Positions 19,305-27,538 of a stretch of 64,000 bases of DNA are shown piece after piece. The DNA comes from Geomonas oryzae (GTDB taxonomy: Bacteria > Desulfobacterota > Desulfuromonadia > Geobacterales > Geobacteraceae), in contig NZ_RAHW01000005.1 in the NCBI RefSeq assembly GCF_004117875.1, forward strand, positions 372,001 through 436,000, written 5' to 3'. The position numbers and the translations under genes were made by a program. The notes beneath the pieces were generated by a model that was not told the origin of the DNA, did no database searches, and saw only the letters and a list, made by a program, of their open reading frames with translations. Position 1 is the stretch's first letter. Each line of letters starts with the position of its first letter.

Positions 19305-19379
19305 TTACCCGGCGGGCCAACTAGGGCAGCCTTCCTTGCAGCGGGTTACCGGACGGATCATGTAGAAATTGGTCCACAT
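19305..19379 (-). CDS. Small ORF, 24 residues, in its own transcription unit
   Basis: ATG at 19379, stop TAA at 19305. The peptide begins MWTNFYMIRPVTRCKEGC and ends PSWPAG; the two Cys are spaced Cx3C. GGAG (in AAAAGGAG) stands nine bases before the ATG, a consensus sigma70 promoter lies 66 bp upstream, and a strong terminator follows. mltD downstream has its own promoter, which argues against a simple leader peptide. I do not recognise the peptide. Alternatives are an sRNA of about 190 nt with a chance reading frame, or an attenuator for mltD. A second hairpin (GCCCGCC/GGCGGGC) overlaps the stop. Confidence 0.6.
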   Translation of the reverse strand: MWTNFYMIRPVTRCKEGCPSWPAG

Positions 19380-19444
19380 ATTCGCGATCTCCTTTTCCCT
19401 TTGGATTTGCATCCCTCGCTGTGTGCATCCCGGAGGATGGCAAA

Positions 19445-19473
19445 AATATAATGGCGCCCCCCTCCCCTGTCAA
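19445..19473 (-). promoter_or_regulatory. Consensus sigma70 promoter of the small-peptide unit
   Basis: On the minus strand TTGACA (19468-19473) and TATATT (19445-19450) are 17 bp apart; start predicted near 19438. The -35 box begins 9 bp after the stop of the DUF362 gene. The 5' leader contains a direct repeat GGGATGCA 16 bp apart. Confidence 0.82.
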
Positions 19474-19481
19474 CCCGCCCC

Positions 19482-20618
19482 CTAGAGGGAGCGCCCCGAC
19501 TTCTTCATGAGCCGAAGCAGGAAGCCGTCTTTCAAGGTGAGCGCGGCGTGGGGGCAGAGCTCTCGGCAGCAGAAACAGCGGATGCAGCGCTGGTAGTCGA
19601 AGCGCAGCCTCCCTCCCTGCACCCGGATTGCCTCTGGTGGGCACGCCTTCACGCAGATGCCGCAGAGTTCGCACTTCTCCGGCGCCACCTCCGGCCGCGA
19701 GGTGAACTGGTGACGCAGCCGGTTCTTCAAACCCCCGGGGAGGCCGAACTGAACGTCGGAGAGATGGGGAAGGCGCAAGGGGCGCGCGAGCATGGACGCC
19801 GGGTCTCCGCCGCAGACGGTGATCTCCTCCCGCACGCTCCCGGGAAGCCCCATGCCGCGTGCGGCGCTCTCCAGGTAGAGGAGCTTCTTCGGGATCCCTG
19901 CCACCTCGGCGGCGACCTGGTCCACGGCCACCGCGTTGTCCCCCGCCATCAAAAGCCCGACCTGGCAGGGGTCACCGCTGCCCGGCCCATCCCCCTCCAT
20001 CGCCACCACCGCGTCTACGATGTTCAGGTCCGGCTCGCGCAGCATATAAACCTCGATGAGCATCCGCGCGAAGAGCTCCTTGTCCGCCCCGGCCTTCAGG
20101 TGCCAAGCCGCCTTCCGGGTCCCGACCACGGCACCGAAGAGGTTCTTCACGCAGCAGGTCATGGTCATCATCTCGTGCGTCTTGAGTTTCGGCAGGTTGA
20201 TCAGGCGGTCCGCTTCGAGGTAGGGGCGCGCGAGTTCGAACTCGCGGAAGGTCCCCGTGCCGCCGACCGTGGCGCTCTCCTCGAACGGGACGAACTCCGC
20301 CCCGGTCTCCTCGATGACGCGCATCATTCCGGAGCGCTCGGCGACGCGCCTGCCGCTCCCGACGCCGGGGGAGTCACCGACGAGCGCGATGCCGCCGGCC
20401 CGCTTTACGGCAAGGATGACGGCGCGCAGCACCTCGGGGTGGGTGGTCACCGCCGCCTCCGGCGGCTTCGCAGAGAGGAGGTTCGGCTTGATGAGCACAC
20501 GTTCGCCCGGCTGCACGTAACGCTCCATCCCCCCTAACGGTTCGAGCAGGCGCGCGAGTCCTTCTTCCACCTCTGCCCGTTCATACCGCGCCACCCTTTG
20601 CAGCGACACCTGGTACAT
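19482..20618 (-). CDS. DUF362 iron-sulfur protein with two 4Fe-4S sites
   Basis: A 378-residue protein with an N-terminal DUF362 domain (about 1-300; motifs IKPNLLSAKPPE, GDSPGVGSG and NLPKLKTH) and a C-terminal bacterial ferredoxin domain with CELCGICVKACP and CIRCFCCRELCP, each binding a 4Fe-4S cluster. No signal peptide or TAT motif is seen, so it should be cytoplasmic. DUF362-ferredoxin proteins are common in anaerobes, but their electron partners are mostly unknown. A GGGGAGGGGG stretch precedes the ATG. It is divergent from xerC. Confidence 0.88.
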   Translation of the reverse strand: MYQVSLQRVARYERAEVEEGLARLLEPLGGMERYVQPGERVLIKPNLLSAKPPEAAVTTHPEVLRAVILAVKRAGGIALVGDSPGVGSGRRVAERSGMMRVIEETGAEFVPFEESATVGGTGTFREFELARPYLEADRLINLPKLKTHEMMTMTCCVKNLFGAVVGTRKAAWHLKAGADKELFARMLIEVYMLREPDLNIVDAVVAMEGDGPGSGDPCQVGLLMAGDNAVAVDQVAAEVAGIPKKLLYLESAARGMGLPGSVREEITVCGGDPASMLARPLRLPHLSDVQFGLPGGLKNRLRHQFTSRPEVAPEKCELCGICVKACPPEAIRVQGGRLRFDYQRCIRCFCCRELCPHAALTLKDGFLLRLMKKSGRSL

Positions 20619-20678
20619 GCCCCCTCCCCTTCAAAAGCTGTTGTAAAGTCCCCGCGCACTGAGGTAGATTCCCATACC

Positions 20679-21557
20679 ATGAAACGGGCCATCGAGCAAT
20701 TCTGCAGCTACCTCGAAAACGAGCGCAACGTCTCGCAGCACACCCTCGCCGCGTACCGAAGCGACTTAGAGCAGTTCGCCCTTTTCCTCGACCCGCACGG
20801 CGCCGTCGCCGTCTCCGAGGTGAATCACCTCGCCATCAGGCGCTACCTGGCCCACCTGCACAAGGGGCACGCGAAGAGCTCCATCGGCAGAAAGCTCTCC
20901 GCCATCAGGGCCCTTTTCCGCTACCTTTTGCGGGAGGGGAAGGTGGAGAAAAACCCCGCCGAACTTGTCAGCACCCCGAAGAAGGAAAAGCGCCTCCCCT
21001 TTCACCTGAACATCGACCAGGTCGCATCCCTCGTCGAGGCGCCGCGCGGCGGGGACATGCTCTCGTTAAGGGACCGGGCCGTACTCGAGACGCTCTACTC
21101 CTGCGGGCTCAGGGTGAGCGAGCTCACCGGGATGAACGTCGGCGACCTGGACCTCCACGGCGCTTTGGCGCGGGTGCTGGGCAAAGGGGGGAAGGAGCGC
21201 ATCGTGCCGGTCGGCTCGTGCGCCCGGAACGCGCTCGCCGCCTACCTCGAGGAGCGCGGCAACCCGCAGGCCTGCGAACCGCTCATCCTTAACGCCCGCG
21301 GCGGGCGTCTCACCAGGAGGAGCGTCGCGCGCATCGTCGACGCCCACATGCTACTCATCGCTGCCATGCGCAAGGTCTCGCCCCACACGCTGCGCCACAC
21401 CTTCGCCACCCATCTCCTCGAGGGTGGCGCCGACCTGAGGGCGATCCAGGAGCTCTTGGGCCACGCCTCGCTTTCCACCACCCAAAAATACACCCACGTC
21501 AGCATCGACAAGCTGATGGAGGTCTACGACAAGGCCCACCCCAAGGCACGCTCCTAG
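20679..21557 (+). CDS. xerC: Tyrosine recombinase XerC
   Basis: Site-specific recombinase that resolves chromosome dimers at dif. The start at 20679 (MKRAIEQFCSYLENER) gives 292 residues with a normal SAM-like N-terminal domain (about 1-85). Catalytic residues are all present: Arg145, Lys169, His236, Arg239, His262 and Tyr271 (HTLRH, GHAS, YTHV). No integron, phage or island genes adjoin it, which favours the housekeeping Xer role; XerC versus XerD cannot be settled from sequence alone. Only a weak GAGGT ribosome site is seen. Confidence 0.87.
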   Translation: MKRAIEQFCSYLENERNVSQHTLAAYRSDLEQFALFLDPHGAVAVSEVNHLAIRRYLAHLHKGHAKSSIGRKLSAIRALFRYLLREGKVEKNPAELVSTPKKEKRLPFHLNIDQVASLVEAPRGGDMLSLRDRAVLETLYSCGLRVSELTGMNVGDLDLHGALARVLGKGGKERIVPVGSCARNALAAYLEERGNPQACEPLILNARGGRLTRRSVARIVDAHMLLIAAMRKVSPHTLRHTFATHLLEGGADLRAIQELLGHASLSTTQKYTHVSIDKLMEVYDKAHPKARS

Positions 21558-21570
21558 CCCGCCCCGCAGC

Positions 21571-21640
21571 CCTCAGCAGCCCTCAGCAGCCCTCAGCAGC
21601 CCTCAGCAGCCCTCAGCAGCCCTCAGCAGCCCTCAGCAGC
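21571..21640 (+). repeat. Seven perfect copies of a 10-bp tandem repeat
   Basis: The unit CCTCAGCAGC occurs seven times without change, with degenerate half-copies on both sides (about 21558-21652). It lies just past the xerC stop. It is not in frame with any supported gene and is a likely variable-number repeat. Confidence 0.95.
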
Positions 21641-21718
21641 TCCCATCAGCCCCCCGGCAGCCTTCCCGTTTTCCAACCAGTCCAACCAGTCACCGGAAAA
21701 CTCGCACCACATAAAAAA

Positions 21719-21744
21719 CGCCCCGCCGGTTTCCCGGCGGGGCG
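21719..21744. terminator. Bidirectional terminator between xerC and the CoA-transferase
   Basis: An 11-bp stem CGCCCCGCCGG/CCGGCGGGGCG with loop TTTC lies between converging genes. AAAAAA stands on its left, so it would terminate minus-strand transcripts best. Confidence 0.8.
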
Positions 21745-21777
21745 CTCTTGTTGCGGCAACGATTCTGCTGCGAACTC

Positions 21778-23376
21778 TTAGTCCTCGCAGAGGTCGATCT
21801 TCACATCCCAGTTCTTGAGCTTCATGGTGCCGTTCTTCTCGAGGTTGAGGTGCATCTTGAACGCGCGGTCCCAAAGCTGCGGCTCGTGGCCGACTTTCCT
21901 CGCCAGGCAGTCCTTCTCGGCGATGTTGAGGTACTCGGTGAGCTGCGCCTTGTAATCCGGGTGGGCGCACTTCTCGATGATGCGGCGGGCGCGCTCCTTC
22001 GGAGCCAGGCCGCGCAGGTCGGCAAGACCCTGCTCGGTGATGACGCAGTCGAGGTCGTGCTCGGTGTGGTCGATGTGCGAGCAGTGCGGCACGACGCAGG
22101 AGATACCGGTCGGGTCGGTCTTGCTCGGACGGGAGGACGGGGTGTGCATCATCTTCAGGAAGCCGTTCCTGAGGAAGTCGCCGGAGCCGCCCAGGCCGTT
22201 GATCATACGGGTGCCGCCTACCAGGGTGGAGTTCGCGTGAGCGAAGATGTCGATCTCAACCGGGGTGTTCATGGCGATGCAACCCAGACGACGGATCGGC
22301 TCCGGTGCGTTGGAGATGGAGAGCGGACGCAGGGTGATCTTGTCGAAGTACTTGTCCATGTTCTCGAAGAAGCGCGGGAAGCCCGGGCTTGCGGAGAGGG
22401 ACAGCGAGCAGGAGGACGCCGCGTCGAGCTTGCCGGAGTCGAACAGGTCGAGCATGGTGTCCTGGAGAACCTCGGTGTAGACGGTCAGGTTCTTGAAGGG
22501 GCCTTTGGCTAGGCCGCCGATAACGGCGTTGGCGATGGAGCCTACGCCCGACTGGATCGGGAGGAGGTTCTTCGGCAGACGGCCCGCTTTCACCTCGGTG
22601 GTGAAGAAGTCGATGATGTGGTTCGCGATCGCCTCGGAGGTGTCATCCTGCTCGGCGAAGGCGCGACCCTGGTCACGCAGCTTGGACTCAACCACTGCGA
22701 CGACCTTGCTCGGGTCGCAGGGGATCGAGGTGGAACCGATCCTCTCACCGGCGTGGGTGATGCCGAAGATCTGACGGTTCGGCGGGGTGAGCGGGGTCAG
22801 CAGGTCGTGGATCCCTTCGAAGGAGGGCTGTCCGGTGTTCACCTCGAGGATGATCTTGTCGCAGATCATCAGGATCTCGGGGATGACGCCGCAGGAAGAG
22901 GTCGGCACGAGGGAGCCGTCTTCCTTGATTGCGGAGACTTCGATGATGGCGAGGTCAAGCTTGCCGCTCTCGGAGTCCTTGGTGTAGAAGCCGTAGCCCA
23001 GGTCCTGTGCGAACAGGGAGAGGTGCTTGTCGCCCATGCGGATGCGGCCGGCGTTGATGCCCGCTGCGATGTTCTTGCCGGTCTGGTACGGCCAGCGGCG
23101 GTCGATCATGTCCAGAGTCGCCCAGCGGTCTTCGGTCTCGGCACCGACGGAAGCGCCGATGAAGAGGTTGAACTTCAGCTTGCCCTGCAGGTTGTTCTTC
23201 TCTACGTGGTCAGCCAGGGCGATGGGCACCACTTTCGGGTAACCAGCCGGGGTGAAGCCGGACCAGCCAAGGTTCATCCCGTTCTTGAAGAACTCAATGG
23301 TCTGCTCGGGAGCCATGACCTTGTTCAAAAGTTGTTTGCATTGTACCCGGTCTTGAAGTGTGCCGTACTCGGACAT
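21778..23376 (-). CDS. Succinyl-CoA:acetate CoA-transferase family protein
   Basis: Class I CoA-transferase of the acetyl-CoA hydrolase/transferase family. In Geobacter this enzyme activates acetate with succinyl-CoA and replaces succinyl-CoA synthetase in the TCA cycle. I set the start at 23376 (MSEYGTLQDRVQCK), with AGGAGG five bases ahead, giving 532 residues. Visible features are GASVGAETEDRW, the VGSIANAV block, the catalytic-Glu segment YTEVLQD, and the C-terminal TEQGLADLRG motif typical of the family. It stands alone, with its own promoter. Acetyl-CoA hydrolase activity is the main alternative. Confidence 0.9.
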   Translation of the reverse strand: MSEYGTLQDRVQCKQLLNKVMAPEQTIEFFKNGMNLGWSGFTPAGYPKVVPIALADHVEKNNLQGKLKFNLFIGASVGAETEDRWATLDMIDRRWPYQTGKNIAAGINAGRIRMGDKHLSLFAQDLGYGFYTKDSESGKLDLAIIEVSAIKEDGSLVPTSSCGVIPEILMICDKIILEVNTGQPSFEGIHDLLTPLTPPNRQIFGITHAGERIGSTSIPCDPSKVVAVVESKLRDQGRAFAEQDDTSEAIANHIIDFFTTEVKAGRLPKNLLPIQSGVGSIANAVIGGLAKGPFKNLTVYTEVLQDTMLDLFDSGKLDAASSCSLSLSASPGFPRFFENMDKYFDKITLRPLSISNAPEPIRRLGCIAMNTPVEIDIFAHANSTLVGGTRMINGLGGSGDFLRNGFLKMMHTPSSRPSKTDPTGISCVVPHCSHIDHTEHDLDCVITEQGLADLRGLAPKERARRIIEKCAHPDYKAQLTEYLNIAEKDCLARKVGHEPQLWDRAFKMHLNLEKNGTMKLKNWDVKIDLCED

Positions 23377-23518
23377 ATCTGCCTCCTGTTTTGTTTTGTT
23401 GTCTACAACTAAATCAGCTGAATGCTGACAGATAACAAGGTGTTGCAATCAAGCCCGCCGCCGCGCAAGCTCCTTATCCGACGGCATTTTTGCCTTTTTC
23501 CCGGAAAAGTAGAACCGG

Positions 23519-23547
23519 ATTCTACTCAAGAGGGGCAAGCGAGTCAA
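23519..23547 (-). promoter_or_regulatory. Sigma70 promoter of the CoA-transferase
   Basis: On the minus strand TTGACT (23542-23547) and TAGAAT (23519-23524) are 17 bp apart. The resulting 5' leader is about 135 nt and includes a short hairpin GGCAAAAATGCC; no known riboswitch is recognised. Confidence 0.75.
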
Positions 23548-23947
23548 CTAAAAACCCGTATAACTCTATTTTAGATCTTCGAACGTTCGTTCGATCGATA
23601 CACATCCACAAGAAGCATTGTATACAGTATGCAATCTAATCTCAAGTTGCCGTTCACGTCAACAATAAAAAATCGTTTCGCCTCTGAAAACACAACAACA
23701 CGAAGGAGGACAGGCAGGTTAACCGGGCCGCGGGCGAGATCCGAGGGACGATGCACCCTCAAGCCTTGACGCTGATTTCTCTTTCTGTTCTGCCCTCCTA
23801 GACGGAGTGGCACGTTGCGGCGGCTATGGCGCGTGGGAAAGCAGGGGGTGCCCCCGTCGTGAAAACGGGCTTCGGGACGGGCAAAGATATGGGAGGTGGC
23901 GGGAGCGCGTCTTACGCCAAAATAAAACAAACGAAGGGAGGGGCGAA
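23548..23947. other. Long non-coding stretch between chemoreceptor and CoA-transferase
   Basis: No gene is supported. An open frame at 23571-23930 on the minus strand has no ribosome site and a basic, low-quality translation. The region holds CGAACGTTCG (23580-23589) and a GTATAC-centred partial dyad (23618-23632) upstream of the CoA-transferase promoter; either could be an operator, but this is unproven. Confidence 0.5.
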
Positions 23948-23952
23948 AAGCG

Positions 23953-23985
23953 GCAGGCCGCCCCGATGCATCGGTGACGGCCTGC
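23953..23985 (-). terminator. Terminator after the heme chemoreceptor
   Basis: Outer stem GCAGGCCG/CGGCCTGC encloses a nested CCGATGCATCGG palindrome; on the minus strand CGCTTTTCG follows. It begins about 28 bp past the stop of the chemoreceptor gene. Confidence 0.65.
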
Positions 23986-24013
23986 GGATGGAATCAAGGG
24001 GTGAGATCGGATC

Positions 24014-26095
24014 TTATTCGGCGCGGTAACCGATACGCACGGCACCCCAATGGCGGTTGTTCAGGATGATGGGGGTCGAGATGTCGTTCATGATCTCGCC
24101 GGTGTCCCTCATGTAGGTCTGCAGCAGGAACGGCTCGGTGTTCTGTGCCGCCTTGAGACCGGTCTTGTCATCGAAGATGCGCTTGGTACGGTTGTTCACT
24201 TTGTCCACTTCCGGGTCGCCGGTGAGCGGCTTTGAGTAGCGCAGGTTGTGGCTTGCCACGTAGCCGTGGTCGTCCACGCAGATGGCGAAGAAGATGGAAT
24301 CCTTGCGACCAAGGATCGCCTCCTGAACCGGCGAGATGTAACGGTCGAAGAAGCCGTCGAACGCGGTGGCGTACTTCTGCGGTGCGGTGTTCGGGATCGG
24401 CTTGTAGTTGCGATCGAACAGGTCGGTCAAGCTGATCCTCCCCGCTGCGACCCCCTCGCCGATGACCGCGACGAAGCCGTCCCTGAGCTCCGCTGCCATG
24501 CGCTTCATCTCATCGTGCCTGTTGCCGACGCTGAACTTCCCTACCGTCGAGAAGATCTGCTCGGCAACGCGGGTAAGCTCCGTGAACGCCTTGTCGCTCT
24601 CCAGCATGTCCTCGTGCACCGCCGACGCCGAGCCCGAAACGCCGTGGATCTTCTCGGCGATCTCGTTGGTGGTGGCGCTTTGCTCCTCGGTCGCCGAGGC
24701 GATCTGGTTGATAAGCTGTGCCGTCTCCCCGGCCAGCCCAAGGATCCGCTCCAGGCACTCCTTGGCTGCCATCGATTTGGCCACTCCGTCCTCGACCCGC
24801 TCCTGCTCCTGGGCGATCGAGCTTGCCGCCTCTCGGCTTTCGGACTGGATGTTGGTGATGATTTTGGCGATCTCCTTCGTCGAGGTTGCCGTCTTCTCGG
24901 AGAGCATCTTCACCTCGTCGGCGACCACCGCGAACCCCCTGCCATGTTCTCCGGCCCGCGCCGCCTCGATGGCGGCGTTCAGCGCTAAAAGCTTCGTCTG
25001 GTCCGCGATGTCCTCGATGAGGTTTATGATGTCGCCGATCTGCGCCGAAGAGGCCTCCAGCCTCCCCACGGTGTCGAGGGTCCGGGTCACGTTCTCCCTC
25101 ACGAGGACGATGGAGTTGCACGCCCCGTCCACGACGCCCATCCCCTGACTTGCCGCCTCGTCCACCTCGGAGGAGAAGCCCGCCGCCTGGTGGGTGTTCC
25201 CCGCCACCACGTTGAGGGTCGCCGCCATCTCCTCCGTGGCGACCGCCACCGACTCCGAGCGGTCCTTCTGCTCGGCCGACGACGCCACGGTGTTCCTCGC
25301 CCGGCTCGAGACGTGGCAAAGCGAGATGGAGATGTGTTCGGCCAGTTCGTAGAGCACGGTGATCGTTTCGCGCAGTTTGTTGACCAGGTGGTTTATGTGC
25401 CGGGCGAGGTCGCCGATCTCGTCGTTCGAGCGGACCGGGATCTCCTTGGTGAGGTCCCCCTCCCCTTGGGCTATGTCTTTTAGCTTGTCGGAGAAGAAGA
25501 GCAGGTCGCGCATCACCGTTTTCTGGAAGAAGACGTACATGCAGAGCATCATGCAGACGAAGAAGAGGCAGCCTGCTGCAACCAGTATGGTGATCATCTT
25601 TATGGCGCTGCGGTAGCCGTCCTCGAGCGAGGAGGTGAGTTGCACCGCCCCGAGGTACTTGTCGCCCGCGTCGTGGCACTGCTTGCAGCGCTCTTCGTTG
25701 CGGAGGGGAACCGCCATCCTCAGGGTGTGGATTCCGCCGGTCGTCTCTCTGATTTCTACCGGCTTCCCGTCGGCCAAGCTTCGGGCGACATCCTTGTTGA
25801 CCGCCCCGGTTTCCGAATCCTTGCCTTCCTTGTCGAAGATCTTGATGTCGAAACCGAAGTTTCGCTCCTTCGCGACTTTGGCCAAGTTCTTCACCGATTT
25901 GGCATCGTCCTTCATCATGAAGGCCGAAATCTCATCCACGATGACGGCGGACATGGTCCGGCTGTTCTTCTCCTGCAGCTTCATGCTGGAGCTGTACTGG
26001 AGCCAGATCGCGAGGCAGCCGACAATGGTGATCCCCACCAGCAGGTTGATCCCGATGATCGCGAGAATCTTGTGTATTAGCTTGTTAGTGAACAT
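24014..26095 (-). CDS. Methyl-accepting chemotaxis protein with periplasmic c-type heme motif
   Basis: A 693-residue transmembrane chemoreceptor. Membrane segments (about 10-32 and 165-190) flank a periplasmic sensor domain carrying one CKQCH motif (137-141), so it should bind a single covalent heme, as in Tll0287/DUF3365-type sensors and known Geobacter chemoreceptors. A HAMP domain (about 190-240) and a signalling coiled coil follow, with the hairpin tip containing [20 protein letters not shown]. Beyond the usual end an extra domain of about 150 residues (540-693) resembles a Cache/PAS-like fold and is unusual. GGGAGGAG precedes the ATG. A redox- or gas-sensing role is inferred. Confidence 0.9.
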   Translation of the reverse strand: MFTNKLIHKILAIIGINLLVGITIVGCLAIWLQYSSSMKLQEKNSRTMSAVIVDEISAFMMKDDAKSVKNLAKVAKERNFGFDIKIFDKEGKDSETGAVNKDVARSLADGKPVEIRETTGGIHTLRMAVPLRNEERCKQCHDAGDKYLGAVQLTSSLEDGYRSAIKMITILVAAGCLFFVCMMLCMYVFFQKTVMRDLLFFSDKLKDIAQGEGDLTKEIPVRSNDEIGDLARHINHLVNKLRETITVLYELAEHISISLCHVSSRARNTVASSAEQKDRSESVAVATEEMAATLNVVAGNTHQAAGFSSEVDEAASQGMGVVDGACNSIVLVRENVTRTLDTVGRLEASSAQIGDIINLIEDIADQTKLLALNAAIEAARAGEHGRGFAVVADEVKMLSEKTATSTKEIAKIITNIQSESREAASSIAQEQERVEDGVAKSMAAKECLERILGLAGETAQLINQIASATEEQSATTNEIAEKIHGVSGSASAVHEDMLESDKAFTELTRVAEQIFSTVGKFSVGNRHDEMKRMAAELRDGFVAVIGEGVAAGRISLTDLFDRNYKPIPNTAPQKYATAFDGFFDRYISPVQEAILGRKDSIFFAICVDDHGYVASHNLRYSKPLTGDPEVDKVNNRTKRIFDDKTGLKAAQNTEPFLLQTYMRDTGEIMNDISTPIILNNRHWGAVRIGYRAE

Positions 26096-26137
26096 TGCTC
26101 CTCCCGGACAGAACAGCGTTCGCTGTCGGTGAGGATT

Positions 26138-26164
26138 GTATCGGAAGATGATCGCCGTACTTTA
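26138..26164 (-). promoter_or_regulatory. Sigma28 (FliA)-like promoter of the chemoreceptor
   Basis: On the minus strand TAAA (26161-26164), 15 bp, then TCCGATAC (26138-26145) match the flagellar consensus TAAA-N15-GCCGATAA at ten of twelve positions. This would tie expression to flagella and chemotaxis genes. Confidence 0.6.
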
Positions 26165-26320
26165 GGCCGCGCCCTCATTATTACCGATAATTAATACTAA
26201 AACAGCAGGCGACTGCGGCTCTCTTTTATGCTTTGAAAGGTTTGTCTGTTTGATTCAAGTCAAAACGACGGTAGGCTTTGGTATGGTAGGATGGTGAAAA
26301 ATCTCACCACGGAGGTCGAC

Positions 26321-26764
26321 ATGACGCAGCTTGGCGATCAGGAACTGTACCGGCAGCTGGTTCAGAATTGCAACGACGCAATCATATTTTCAGACAGGGA
26401 AGGCGTGATCAGGCTCTGGAACAAGGGGGCGGAGGAGATGCTGGGCTTCAGCGCCGAGGAGGCCATCGGGCAGTCGCTCGACATCTTCATCCCGGAGAAC
26501 CAGCGCGCACGGCACTGGGAGGGGTATTTCCGGGTCATGGAAACCGGTTCCACGCGCTATGCGAAGGAGCTCCTGGCCGCCCCCGCGCTGCGCAAGGACG
26601 GCTCCCGCATCTCGACCGAATTCTCGATGACCATCATCAGGGACGCCGAGGGAAAGATCGCCGGAACCGTGGCGGTGATGCGTGACGTGTCGGTGCGCTG
26701 GCAGAAGGAAAAGGCGCTCCGGGCTCGGCTCGCCGAGCTGGAAAAGGGAGCCCCCCAGGCCTGA
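26321..26764 (+). CDS. Single PAS-domain protein
   Basis: A 147-residue cytoplasmic protein made of one PAS domain (about 8-125; NCNDAIIFSDREGVIRLWNK, FIPENQRARHW) with a short helical tail. No output domain is attached, so it may act as a small sensor or partner for another protein. I set the start at 26321 because GGAGG lies five bases ahead; an ATG at 26291 would lack this. It is divergent from the heme chemoreceptor and ends at a strong terminator. The ligand is unknown. Confidence 0.85.
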   Translation: MTQLGDQELYRQLVQNCNDAIIFSDREGVIRLWNKGAEEMLGFSAEEAIGQSLDIFIPENQRARHWEGYFRVMETGSTRYAKELLAAPALRKDGSRISTEFSMTIIRDAEGKIAGTVAVMRDVSVRWQKEKALRARLAELEKGAPQA

Positions 26765-26780
26765 GCCATCTTCGCACGAA

Positions 26781-26812
26781 AAAGGGCGCCTGGACTCTTC
26801 CAGGCGCCCTTT
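26781..26812. terminator. Strong bidirectional terminator between the PAS gene and bfr
   Basis: A perfect 14-bp stem beginning AAAGGGCGCCTGGA with a CTCT loop, ending in TTT on the right and AAA on the left, serves both converging genes. Confidence 0.9.
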
Positions 26813-26837
26813 CCCTTACCCGCTTCCCCGCCTGAAA

Positions 26838-27305
26838 TCACCCCACCTGATCCACCAGGTAATTCTGCACCCCCATCTGGGCGATCTGGTCCAGTTGCGC
26901 CTCGATGTCGTCGATATGGCTCTCCTCCTGATCCAGGATCGACTGCAGCAGTTCCCGCGTCCCGTTGTCGCCCAGCTCCACCGCGAGCTTGATGCTCTCG
27001 TTGTACCCGCGGATCGCCGTTTCCTCCAACGCATGGTCGAACTGGTGCATCTTCGGAATCTCTCCGCCGATGTGGATCGGGTCGAGTCGGCTCACGATCG
27101 GGCGCCCCTCCAGAAAGAGGATCCTCTCGATCAGCTTCTCGGCGTGCTTCATCTCGGTGATGGCACGCTCGCGGATCGCGGCATGGAGCCGCTTGTAGCC
27201 CCAGTTTTCGCACATCTCCGCGTGAACCATGTACTGGTTGGTGGCGGTGAGCTCCTCGGCCAGGCGCACGTTCAACTGTTCGATCACCCGCTCGTTCCCC
27301 TTCAT
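26838..27305 (-). CDS. bfr: Bacterioferritin
   Basis: A 24-mer iron-storage protein; the 155-residue size is standard. All di-iron ferroxidase ligands fall at the classic positions, Glu18, Glu51, His54, Glu94, Glu127 and His130, and Met52 is present as the heme ligand at the subunit dimer interface. It should therefore bind heme b and oxidise Fe(II). AAGGAGG lies six bases ahead of the ATG. It appears monocistronic, with its own promoter and terminator. No bacterioferritin-associated ferredoxin is adjacent. Confidence 0.96.
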   Translation of the reverse strand: MKGNERVIEQLNVRLAEELTATNQYMVHAEMCENWGYKRLHAAIRERAITEMKHAEKLIERILFLEGRPIVSRLDPIHIGGEIPKMHQFDHALEETAIRGYNESIKLAVELGDNGTRELLQSILDQEESHIDDIEAQLDQIAQMGVQNYLVDQVG

Positions 27306-27411
27306 AGACGACCTCCTTTTTGATGAGGCCCGGCTGACGCCGGGTCCGCTTCCTTCCGGCGGAAAGGCGCGCCGGCCACCAAGTTAACCACTTCTAATTT
27401 CAAGCGAATAG

Positions 27412-27439
27412 AGTATACCCGGCGGCGCGGCGTTGGCAA
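27412..27439 (-). promoter_or_regulatory. Possible sigma70 promoter of bfr
   Basis: On the minus strand TTGCCA (27434-27439) and TATACT (27412-27417) are 16 bp apart, about 100 bp ahead of the start codon. No clear Fur box overlaps it. Confidence 0.55.
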
Positions 27440-27480
27440 TCACGTGATGACGCCCGCTAAAAGGGGAAAGCGGCAAAAAA

Positions 27481-27515
27481 AAAGCGCCGGTCCCTCATGC
27501 AGGGACCGGCGCTTT
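27481..27515 (-). terminator. Strong terminator of the upp-uraA operon
   Basis: A perfect 15-bp stem (AAAGCGCCGGTCCCT and complement) with a 5-base loop and flanking A/T tracts lies just past the uraA stop. Confidence 0.9.
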
Positions 27516-27538
27516 TCGTTACACCTTTGCCGGAAACG

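Noticed and set aside
20679-21557. Tyrosine recombinase as a phage or island integrase
   Set aside because: No att-like repeats, phage genes or tRNA target adjoin it, and length and motifs fit the housekeeping Xer proteins.
23571-23930. 119-codon minus-strand frame between the CoA-transferase and chemoreceptor
   Set aside because: No ribosome site, basic low-quality translation and overlap with likely regulatory DNA.
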